Shown piece by piece: positions 1-5,276 of a stretch of 5,806 bases of DNA. The translations under genes were made by a program, and so were the position numbers. The stretch lies in assembly GCA_012839665.1 (NCBI GenBank), contig DUMX01000072.1, positions 1 to 5,806 of the forward strand, written 5' to 3'. Numbering within the stretch: position 1 is the stretch's first letter; each line of letters starts with the position of its first letter. This DNA is from Gelria sp. (GTDB taxonomy: Bacteria; Bacillota; Syntrophomonadia; Syntrophomonadales; Syntrophomonadaceae). Under the pieces are notes generated by a model that saw only the letters and a program-made list of their open reading frames with translations, was not told the DNA's origin and ran no database searches.

Positions 1-1
1 T

Positions 2-670
2 ATAATTGCCACCTTACTGCTGCTATCCCGACTAAAATCTCTAAAACCAGTATATAAAAATATGGTGGCCTTATTACCGCTGCTCATCGCCACTGTTGTA
101 ATAGGGCATCCCCAATTTGGTGCCAATATGGGAGGATTAATAACTGCTATGGTAAGTACCGGGTTCTTTTTAATAATAAACAACGGCCGCAAAATATCAT
201 TTAAACAGGTATTTATAGTCGGACTGGTGGCTATCCTGGGTGTATTTGCTATAGCCCAATTGGATGCACTGTTCAATCCTGCCCCCTCCCATGCTGGCAA
301 AGCTATAAAGACCCTTTACTCGGGCGCCGGTATTACAGTATTATTTTCAATTATCAAGATTAAACTGGGTATATTGGCCAGCACCATATATAACTCCAGT
401 TGGAGCTTAATCTTGCTACTGCTAGCCTCCACCCTGGTTCTCCTAAAGCGGAAAACTCCTACTACTATGTTAAAAATAGCAGTAAAAGACCCGGCTATAG
501 ACCGGGCTGTTAAATTACTGCTAATTACTGCCGTTACCGTATTTATCGTAAATGATACTGGAGTTATCGCTGCAGCCCTTATACTACTATACCTGGTGAA
601 TAGCCTGTGGCTAACCATAAGTAGTAATAGCCATTTAAAAGCAGGGGCGGTGTTAAGAGAGGATGCGTAA
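2..670 (+). CDS. Polytopic membrane protein, C-terminal part (5' end outside window)
   Basis: The reading frame is open from base 2, and the residues before the first ATG (base 62) still align with the downstream paralog, so the gene starts left of the window and the ATG at 62 is internal. About 222 residues are visible, mostly hydrophobic, with roughly six membrane segments. Shared landmarks with the next gene are HPQFGANMGGLITA (YPLFGINVGGTITA in the paralog), an SHAG motif in the long loop (SHLG), and NDTGVIAAALILLYLV near the end (NDSGITAAAVLALYFV). Whether the missing N-terminus also carries an extracytoplasmic phosphatase-like domain cannot be seen. The last eight bases overlap the next gene (ATGCGTAA), which indicates one operon and probable translational coupling. 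The function is unknown; the conserved polar residues inside hydrophobic segments (N and D of NDTG, H of SHAG) suggest a transport or enzymatic role in the membrane, which is inference. Confidence 0.85.
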   Translation: MIATLLLLSRLKSLKPVYKNMVALLPLLIATVVIGHPQFGANMGGLITAMVSTGFFLIINNGRKISFKQVFIVGLVAILGVFAIAQLDALFNPAPSHAGKAIKTLYSGAGITVLFSIIKIKLGILASTIYNSSWSLILLLLASTLVLLKRKTPTTMLKIAVKDPAIDRAVKLLLITAVTVFIVNDTGVIAAALILLYLVNSLWLTISSNSHLKAGAVLREDA

Positions 671-2804
671 AATATTATTATTGCTATTAACCATATTTTT
701 AATTTTCCCCTTACCTGCTGACCTGCAGGCAGAGGAGAATCCGGAACCTGCGCCCCAACAGGTAATTATTTACCTGATTGATAAACTTGACTACAACGAC
801 CTTAACCCTGAAGTTACTCCTAACCTGTGGGCTATGCAAAATAAAGCTAGCCTGGGACTTCTAAACACTTTAAGTGCCGGAGAAAGAACCAGTAAAAATG
901 TCCCCTGTACTATTTCAGCCGGTAGACTGGCAGTAGGCAGTTTCAATGCCGATTTTAATTTAAAAGCCAGTGAAACAATTAAGGGCGAAAAAGCAGGCAC
1001 AATATTCTATCGCAATACCGGCATTTTACCTCTTGACCATAACATCGTTATAAGCAGTATTGCAGTTATTAAAAAAAATAATGAACAACGTAATTTAGGT
1101 ACACCCGGACAATTAGGTGATGAACTTCATGCCCTGGGATTGAAAACAGCGGTTATTGGCAATGCCGATTTACCCGGTTATTATTCTCGTCCCGGAGCTT
1201 TAATAGTTATGGATTCACGTGGCCTTGTAGATAACGGATTAGTTGGTAAAGAGGTAGTTGAAAAATCCTCCCCACTTCCACTTTCCAGCAACTATAAGGC
1301 TATACTACAAGCTTACAAGGATTTTAGTAACTATGATGTGGTATTAATTGATTTTGGTGATTTGGCCAGACTGGACCAGATACAGAATCTACTCTCTGCT
1401 GAACAGTTTCAGAAGGAAAGAATTAAGCGACTACAAGCCATTGACGCCTGTATAGGCAGCTTACAGGAGCAGGCTGACCATAAAAGGGTAGTTTACGTCA
1501 TCAGTCCTACCCCATCCCGAACCGCCTTTGAGCACGGTGAACTCCTAACCCCTTTAATAATCGATAAACCAGGTTTCACCGGAGTATTAACCAGTTACTC
1601 TACCAAACGAGAAGGTATAGTATCAAGTATAAACCTGAAAAATTCAATCTTACATGACTTTAACCCGGCTATCCCGGATACTATTTATGCTCAACCTGCC
1701 AGCGGGGTTTATGACAACCTGAAAATTATTAATCAGCGAGCCGTATTTAATTATGTAAATCAACCCGGGATAGTAACGATTCATATTGCAATTATACTAT
1801 CCGTTCTCGTACTTGCTTTAATAAGCCGTTTTAGAAAGAAAAGTGAAGTGCTGACCGATTATTTGATTTTATTTGCTCTGGCCATACCTTTGGGACTGCT
1901 CTTAATGGCCAACTTCGATATCTTTAACCGCTGGCTTTTTCTGGGGCTTTCACTGGGTATTAACCTGATACTAACCTTATTCTGCTGGTTTGTTTCCCGC
2001 CCCTTAAAAATTAGCCCCTTAATCACAATCTTATTTTTAACCATCCTGGTTATAGCCCTGGATTTGATGTTTAGTTTAGGAATGATTGAACATTCTATAT
2101 TAAGCTATCGTATTATAAGTGGTTTCCGTTACTATGGCCTGGGTAACGAATATATGGGCATACTCATTGGCGCCACCATAGCCTTTACCGCCTTGCTATT
2201 ACAAAACTCCTTTTCCCGCCGCAACCTGGTTCTGGTAGCTTTGTTATTCGGCCTTATTGTCTTTCTAATTGCCTACCCGCTCTTCGGGATAAATGTAGGT
2301 GGAACTATAACTGCCTGCATCGGTCTTGGTTACACTTACCTTCGTTACCAACAGCAAAACATTAATTTTTCTAAAATATTTTACTTACTATCAAGTACCC
2401 TGGTCTTGATAGTTATCATGGTCATAATTGATTTAAAACAACCGTTGGAGATTCAATCTCACCTGGGGCACAGCGTTAACCTTATTATTACCGGGGGCTG
2501 GGAAGAGATGTTTGGTATAATAAGCCGAAAATTACAAATGCAATTACGAGTCATCAACTATAGCATCTGGGGATGGGTTTTCTTATTATTGGTGCTAATT
2601 TCTACTTATTTAGTTTTCCGGCCAGCCCATTTAATAAAAAAGATCCGGCAGCAACTACCCGTTATATATGGGGCATTGCAGGGAATAACAATGGCAGCTA
2701 TCATAGCCATCATCGTAAATGATTCCGGTATTACCGCTGCCGCTGTTTTAGCCTTATATTTTGTTGCCCTGGGCCTAAAATTCCTTAGTTCAGACTCAGG
2801 TTAG
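663..2804 (+). CDS. Alkaline phosphatase-like ectodomain fused to polytopic membrane domain
   Basis: This is a 713-aa protein. Residues 1-23 form a signal peptide (MRK, a leucine-rich core, then PADLQA before EEN), which supports the start at 663; a GAGAGG run abuts the ATG and AGGGG lies 15 bases upstream. Residues ~33-360 are extracytoplasmic and resemble the alkaline phosphatase/phosphoglycerate mutase superfamily: a beta-strand ending in Asp (VIIYLID, D40), a Thr/Ser-rich stretch where the nucleophile would lie (ERTSKNVPCTISAGRLAVG, 75-92), VVLIDFGDLAR (226-236) and VVYVISPTPSR (276-286). The full set of metal ligands is not evident, so catalysis is uncertain. Membrane segments lie at about 372-389, 397-416, 423-443, 451-472, 496-513, 521-541, 543-560, 571-590, 636-652 and 672-708. 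Landmarks include FRYYGLGNEYMGI (488-500), FGINVGG and NDSGITAAA. It overlaps the upstream paralog by eight bases and ends four bases from the convergent marR-type gene. A role in envelope polymer or lipid metabolism is possible but inferred. Confidence 0.85.
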   Translation: MRKILLLLLTIFLIFPLPADLQAEENPEPAPQQVIIYLIDKLDYNDLNPEVTPNLWAMQNKASLGLLNTLSAGERTSKNVPCTISAGRLAVGSFNADFNLKASETIKGEKAGTIFYRNTGILPLDHNIVISSIAVIKKNNEQRNLGTPGQLGDELHALGLKTAVIGNADLPGYYSRPGALIVMDSRGLVDNGLVGKEVVEKSSPLPLSSNYKAILQAYKDFSNYDVVLIDFGDLARLDQIQNLLSAEQFQKERIKRLQAIDACIGSLQEQADHKRVVYVISPTPSRTAFEHGELLTPLIIDKPGFTGVLTSYSTKREGIVSSINLKNSILHDFNPAIPDTIYAQPASGVYDNLKIINQRAVFNYVNQPGIVTIHIAIILSVLVLALISRFRKKSEVLTDYLILFALAIPLGLLLMANFDIFNRWLFLGLSLGINLILTLFCWFVSRPLKISPLITILFLTILVIALDLMFSLGMIEHSILSYRIISGFRYYGLGNEYMGILIGATIAFTALLLQNSFSRRNLVLVALLFGLIVFLIAYPLFGINVGGTITACIGLGYTYLRYQQQNINFSKIFYLLSSTLVLIVIMVIIDLKQPLEIQSHLGHSVNLIITGGWEEMFGIISRKLQMQLRVINYSIWGWVFLLLVLISTYLVFRPAHLIKKIRQQLPVIYGALQGITMAAIIAIIVNDSGITAAAVLALYFVALGLKFLSSDSG

Positions 2805-2808
2805 ATTT

Positions 2809-3231
2809 TTATTCTAATCCATTTAAAATGTTTTTAATGCCGTGGGTAAACTCTTTCTGGTTCCCCTCGCCCAGCATATCATAAAGCTCGGCATTAAACT
2901 CGGTTCCAATTTTAATTAATTCTTCGGCTATAGCCTTACCTTTATCAGTAATATGAACTCTAATGGCCCTGCGGTCTTCCTGGTCAAGCTGCCTTTCAAC
3001 CAGTTTATCTTTCTCCAACTTATCAACCAGAACGGTCATCGAAGAACTGTCTATTAATGTCCGATTACCTATCTCCTTCAGAGTAATACCATTCTCGTCA
3101 TAAAGACAGGTAAGAACAAACATCTGTGGTATGCTCACTCCGTATGGCTCTAACTGACCACTTAAATGGCGATCAATTTTTTTCATTGCCGCTCGCATAC
3201 TAAAGCAAAGAAAAGTGTAGAAATCAATCAT
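2809..3231 (-). CDS. MarR-family winged-helix transcriptional regulator
   Basis: This 140-aa protein has the usual MarR length and layout: an N-terminal dimerisation helix, a winged helix-turn-helix at about 49-98 (ITLKEIGNRTLIDSSSMTVLVDKLE, recognition helix ~61-72), the wing signature DQEDRRAIRVHITDKG (83-98), and C-terminal dimerisation helices. The start is supported by AAAGGAG on the minus strand (3240-3246) with 8-base spacing. Cys9 in the sequence LCF sits 26 residues before the Pro-Gln pair, the same distance as the reactive Cys15 of Bacillus subtilis OhrR by my recollection; the two OhrR tyrosines that bond to it are Leu23 and Ile34 here. MarR proteins usually act as dimeric repressors whose DNA binding is lost on ligand binding or cysteine oxidation. 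The gene stands alone, convergent with the membrane protein gene, so its target besides itself is not apparent. Confidence 0.93.
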   Translation of the reverse strand: MIDFYTFLCFSMRAAMKKIDRHLSGQLEPYGVSIPQMFVLTCLYDENGITLKEIGNRTLIDSSSMTVLVDKLEKDKLVERQLDQEDRRAIRVHITDKGKAIAEELIKIGTEFNAELYDMLGEGNQKEFTHGIKNILNGLE

Positions 3232-3288
3232 ATTTTGTACTCCTTTATATAAATTAATTTAAATACAGATACAAAATCCAGTCTTGAA
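3232..3288 (-). promoter_or_regulatory. Candidate promoter and operator of the MarR-type gene
   Basis: On the minus strand TTCAAG (3283-3288) and TATTTA (3260-3265) are 17 bases apart, a weak sigma-A-like pair. Around them lie a perfect 12-bp palindrome TAAATTAATTTA (3250-3261, extending to 18 of 20 matching positions over 3246-3265) and outer arms ATTTTGTA (3232-3239) and TACAAAAT (3270-3277), which are perfect inverted repeats with nearly the same centre. MarR proteins commonly repress themselves from such palindromes overlapping the promoter. The DNA is AT-rich, so some symmetry is expected by chance. Confidence 0.4.
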
Positions 3289-3422
3289 TAGAACCTACTT
3301 TTTGACCATTTATATAAATAAACCTATTCAATTAGGGAGTTTGATGATATAGTCATATACTAAACATTATAATTCAAAAATTGAATTTCGCAACTTAAAT
3401 TAAAAAATATTTGAGCCCGGGC

Positions 3423-3452
3423 TTGAACTTCGAGTTATACCTGTGATATTTT
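3423..3452 (+). promoter_or_regulatory. Candidate promoter for the trp T-box/trpS transcript
   Basis: TTGAAC (3423-3428) is followed after 18 bases by TATTTT (3447-3452), which is preceded by an extended -10 TGA (3444-3446). This is the best sigma-A-like pair seen upstream of the leader. It would place about 130 bases of untranslated RNA before the T-box. A competing pair is TAGACA (3464-3469) with TATGAA (3488-3493), 18 bases apart. Neither matches the consensus strongly. Confidence 0.3.
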
Positions 3453-3506
3453 TAGAACGGGATTAGACACTGAATACTATGAGTTTTTATGAATAACACT
3501 GAGTTT

Positions 3507-3565
3507 CCCCCATTCGTACTACCTGGGCAACTATTTTCATAGGTGATTGCCGTAGGGTATGGGGG
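3507..3565. repeat. Long imperfect palindrome, possible interspersed repeat element
   Basis: The outer arms CCCCCAT (3507-3513) and ATGGGGG (3559-3565) are perfectly complementary. Inside them ACCT (3521-3524) can pair with GGGT (3555-3558) using one G-T pair, and GGCAA (3526-3530) pairs with TTGCC (3547-3551). This leaves a 16-base loop containing CTATTTTCATA. The same 11 bases are the last bases of the window (5796-5806), preceded there also by CCCC, so a second copy may begin at the right edge. It is not a terminator, since it lacks a U-tract. Confidence 0.45.
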
Positions 3566-3584
3566 GTTAAATAACACTAAAATA

Positions 3585-3832
3585 CAATGATGAGGATTAG
3601 TAGCTCTATTGGATAGTTACAGAGAGCCGGGAGGCTGGAAACCGGTACTGGAAGGTAGAGCGAATGGACCTTGGAGTAGCAAACTGAAATGCTAATTATA
3701 GCAGATTAGGTCGGGCCGGTTATCCCCCCGTTATCGGGAAAAGCGTTATAAAGCGCCTGTTAAGTGGACCGTTATGGTCAATAAGGGTGGCACCGCGGAA
3801 GCCTCCGTCCCTTGCGGACAGGGGCTTTTTTT
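3585..3832 (+). ncRNA. Tryptophan T-box riboswitch leader
   Basis: The leader senses uncharged tRNA-Trp and controls read-through into trpS. Stem I can be drawn: TGAGG (3591-3595) pairs with CCTTG (3669-3673), and GCTCTA (3603-3608) with TAGAGC (3656-3661). Between them is the specifier loop, with AGTA (3599-3602) opposite GAA (3662-3664) and the specifier TGG (3665-3667) followed by a purine. Above it are the AG bulge AGAGAG (3621-3626) and the apical GGCTGGAAACCGG region. GCTA/TAGC (3691-3702) and GACC/GGTC hairpins follow. The conserved T-box AAGGGTGGCACCGCGG is at 3783-3798. In the antiterminator AAGGG pairs with CCCTT (3809-3813), leaving the bulge TGGC (3788-3791) to bind the tRNA NCCA end; its C suits the G discriminator of bacterial tRNA-Trp. 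The 5' boundary is approximate. Confidence 0.95.
3801..3832 (+). terminator. Rho-independent terminator of the trp T-box
   Basis: GCCTCCGTCC (3801-3810) pairs with GGACAGGGGC (3816-3825) at nine of ten positions, counting one G-T pair, across a 5-base loop. Seven T residues follow (3826-3832). The left arm overlaps CCCTT, which is needed for the antiterminator, so the two structures exclude each other. Charged tRNA-Trp should favour this terminator. Confidence 0.93.
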
Positions 3833-3853
3833 AATGGACACAGATAAACCTGA
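3830..3853 (+). repeat. Short CACAGAT repeat remnant between leader terminator and trpS
   Basis: Bases 3830-3845 match 5723-5738 at 15 of 16 positions (TTTAATRGACACAGAT). The next bases, ATAAACCTGA (3844-3853), occur again at 5777-5786. The copy at the right edge is longer, with additional CACAGATT units between the two shared ends, so this one looks like an internally deleted version of the same element. Confidence 0.5.
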
Positions 3854-3881
3854 TTTTAAATTTCAGAAAGGATGAGTAATT

Positions 3882-4874
3882 ATGTCGGAGGGTAAGAAGC
3901 GTATTTTAACTGGGGATCGGCCTACTGGGAATTTGCATCTGGGCCATTATGTAGGTAGCCTGGCTAACCGGGTTAAACTGCAGGAAGAATATGAGAGCTA
4001 TATTATTATTGCCGATGTACAGGCCCTTACCACCCATTGGGAAAAGGATGAAAACCTGAAACGAGATGTTTTTCAAATTACCAGCGATTATCTGGCTGCC
4101 GGGATAAATCCCGAATTGTCTACCATATTTATTCAAAGTATGATACCGGAAATTCACGAATTAACCATGTATTATTCTATGTTTACAACCGTAAACGTTT
4201 TGCGTCATAACCCTACTGTTAAAAGCGAAGCCGCCCAACACGGTTTTAAGGATATGACTTATGGTTTCCTGGGCTATCCGGTAAGCCAGGCAGCTGATAT
4301 CAGCATATTCAAGGCCCATTTGGTACCAGTTGGCGAAGACCAGATTCCTCACATTGAACTGGCCCGAAGAATAGTACGCCGCTTCAATGATTTATACAAA
4401 CCGGTCTTGATAGAGCCCGAAGCCTTAATCGGGGATGTTCCTCGTCTAATTGGCCTGGATGGTAAAGCCAAAATGAGTAAAAGTCTGAATAATGCCATTT
4501 TCTTATCCGATACTCCCGACGAGATATGGCAGAAAGTTAGAAATGCAGTAACTGACCCGGCCCGCATCCGTAAGACTGACCCGGGGCATCCGGAAGTCTG
4601 TACCGTATATGAATATCAACGGGTTTTTAACCCGGAAGAAATCGAAGAAATAGAAAATGACTGTCGCCAGGGCCATATAGGCTGTGTAAGCTGTAAGAAG
4701 AAATTAAGCGAAAAGATAAATCAGTTATTAGAACCAATGCGGGAAAGAAGAGAAAAATATAATAATGAATCTATCCGGGAAATATTAATGGAAGGCAGCA
4801 AAAAAGCCCACCAAACCGCCCTGGATACAATGGCCGAAGTACGGGCAGTCATGGGCATCAATTATTTAGAGTAA
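3882..4874 (+). CDS. trpS: Tryptophanyl-tRNA synthetase with putative [4Fe-4S] cysteine motif
   Basis: This cytosolic class I aminoacyl-tRNA synthetase activates tryptophan with ATP and loads it on tRNA-Trp. At 330 aa it has normal length. The HIGH-type motif is HLGH (19-22) in GNLHLGHYVG and the second ATP motif is KMSKS (197-201). The indole-binding region is YPVSQAADI (132-140, Asp139), followed by GEDQIPHIEL (151-160). Cysteines 240, 261, 268 and 271 form C-x20-C-x6-C-x2-C, close to the C-x22-C-x6-C-x2-C that binds a [4Fe-4S] cluster near the anticodon-binding region in Thermotoga maritima TrpRS; cluster binding here is inferred. The start is chosen because AAAGGA (3867-3872) lies at good spacing and the protein then begins MSEGKKRILTGDRPTG as expected. 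The gene is controlled by the upstream tryptophan T-box and stands alone; the next gene converges on it. Confidence 0.97.
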   Translation: MSEGKKRILTGDRPTGNLHLGHYVGSLANRVKLQEEYESYIIIADVQALTTHWEKDENLKRDVFQITSDYLAAGINPELSTIFIQSMIPEIHELTMYYSMFTTVNVLRHNPTVKSEAAQHGFKDMTYGFLGYPVSQAADISIFKAHLVPVGEDQIPHIELARRIVRRFNDLYKPVLIEPEALIGDVPRLIGLDGKAKMSKSLNNAIFLSDTPDEIWQKVRNAVTDPARIRKTDPGHPEVCTVYEYQRVFNPEEIEEIENDCRQGHIGCVSCKKKLSEKINQLLEPMRERREKYNNESIREILMEGSKKAHQTALDTMAEVRAVMGINYLE

Positions 4875-4911
4875 GGGGTAAGGAGTGAGAGGACAGTTAA
4901 ATGAGCGCGGG

Positions 4912-4951
4912 TTTACCGGCAACTATAGCGGTTAAGTTAGTTGCCGGTAAA
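4912..4951. terminator. Strong hairpin between convergent genes, possible bidirectional terminator
   Basis: TTTACCGGCAACTA (4912-4925) and TAGTTGCCGGTAAA (4938-4951) are perfect 14-base inverted repeats around a 12-base loop. The hairpin lies 37 bases after the trpS stop codon and its right arm overlaps the last codons and stop of the minus-strand gene. Neither strand has a clear U-tract after the stem, so intrinsic termination is uncertain; RNA 3'-end protection is another possibility. Confidence 0.5.
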
Positions 4952-5113
4952 AAACCGAGATACATTAAATATATCCAAAGCAAACAACAAGGCTATAAGC
5001 AAAGCCAGTATACCTAACAGGTTGTACTTAAATCTCTGCTTTTCAACCTTTTTTTGCTCGGCCTCGGCTTTAACCTCATCCCTTTTCCTCCGGGAATAAT
5101 AGTGATAATCCAT
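4937..5113 (-). CDS. Small single-pass membrane protein, function unknown
   Basis: A 58-aa product starts MDYHYYSRRKRDEVKAEAEQ, continues with a strongly charged, Lys/Glu-rich probably helical stretch to about residue 31, and then has one hydrophobic segment (NLLGILALLIALLFALDIF, ~33-51) and a short tail SRFFTGN. The positive-inside rule places the charged N-terminus in the cytoplasm. This start is preferred because GGGGGTGAG, a near match to GGAGGTGA, lies just upstream. An in-frame ATG at 5131 with AGAAGG before it would add MGVSCK, giving 64 aa. The gene converges on trpS and its 3' end is part of the strong hairpin. I do not recognise the family; a coiled-coil-plus-anchor layout could fit an accessory or septum-type membrane protein, but nothing here proves that. 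Confidence 0.6.
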   Translation of the reverse strand: MDYHYYSRRKRDEVKAEAEQKKVEKQRFKYNLLGILALLIALLFALDIFNVSRFFTGN

Positions 5114-5144
5114 TTTACAACTCACCCCCATAAATCTTACCTTC

Positions 5145-5219
5145 TTACTTCCTCACTTTGTAAGGTAAATGACCTGCGCATTCCTGACAATAAATATTTT
5201 TAGGGTAGAAAGCTGTCAT
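5145..5219 (-). CDS. Doubtful 24-codon CxxC micro-ORF
   Basis: The minus strand encodes a 24-aa peptide starting MTAFYPKNIYCQECAGHLPY and ending KVRK, placed just upstream of the small membrane protein gene. The CQEC pair flanked by aromatic and basic residues resembles half of a zinc ribbon. No ribosome binding site precedes the ATG, which follows an A-rich run, and the frame stays open further upstream, so the start is unsure. It could be a genuine microprotein, a remnant of a longer gene, or chance. Confidence 0.25.
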   Translation of the reverse strand: MTAFYPKNIYCQECAGHLPYKVRK

Positions 5220-5220
5220 T

Positions 5221-5249
5221 TTTACTGTTAATAATGTAAAATCTAATAC
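5221..5249 (+). promoter_or_regulatory. Weak candidate promoter for the 143-aa gene
   Basis: TTTACT (5221-5226) and TAATAC (5244-5249) are 17 bases apart, and the coding sequence starts 27 bases after the -10 element. The match to the sigma-A consensus is modest and the region is A+T-rich. Confidence 0.22.
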
Positions 5250-5276
5250 TAATAGTGGTTTAAGGAGTGGATAAAT

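Larger units (their letters stand above)
3289..3584. other. Intergenic region without a gene, rich in inverted repeats
   Basis: No convincing coding frame was found here on either strand. It holds ATTTATATAAAT (3308-3319), whose TTTATATAAAT core repeats a sequence at 3244-3254. It also holds AATTCAA/TTGAATT around a 3-base loop (3371-3387), the palindrome AGCCCGGGCT (3414-3423), a possible promoter (3423-3452) and a long imperfect palindrome (3507-3565). The promoter for the trpS leader is expected somewhere in this stretch. Confidence 0.6.

Noticed and set aside
62..670. ATG at 62 as the start of the first membrane protein
   Set aside because: The frame is open to the window edge, no ribosome binding site precedes base 62, and upstream residues (IIATLLLLSRLKSLKP) continue the alignment with the paralog.
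3341..3373. TTGATG with a perfect TATAAT (3368-3373) as a promoter
   Set aside because: The spacing is 21 bases, too long for sigma-A, and no better -35 element is found at 16-18 bases.
3371..3387. AATTCAA/TTGAATT hairpin as a terminator
   Set aside because: The stem is all A-T except one pair per arm, and there is no U-tract after it.
3578..3588. TAAAAT or TACAAT as a -10 element just before the T-box
   Set aside because: There is no -35 at proper distance, and the start point would fall inside the 5' strand of Stem I.
3872..3895. A 7-codon frame (ATG at 3872) overlapping the trpS start, possible leader peptide
   Set aside because: The ATG lies inside the trpS ribosome binding site; regulation is already explained by the T-box, and the peptide has no tryptophan.
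4901..5017. A 38-codon + strand frame starting MSAGLPATIA, 26 bases after trpS
   Set aside because: It runs antisense to the small membrane protein, its possible AAGGAG is 15 bases from the ATG, and the opposite strand gives a far more coherent protein.
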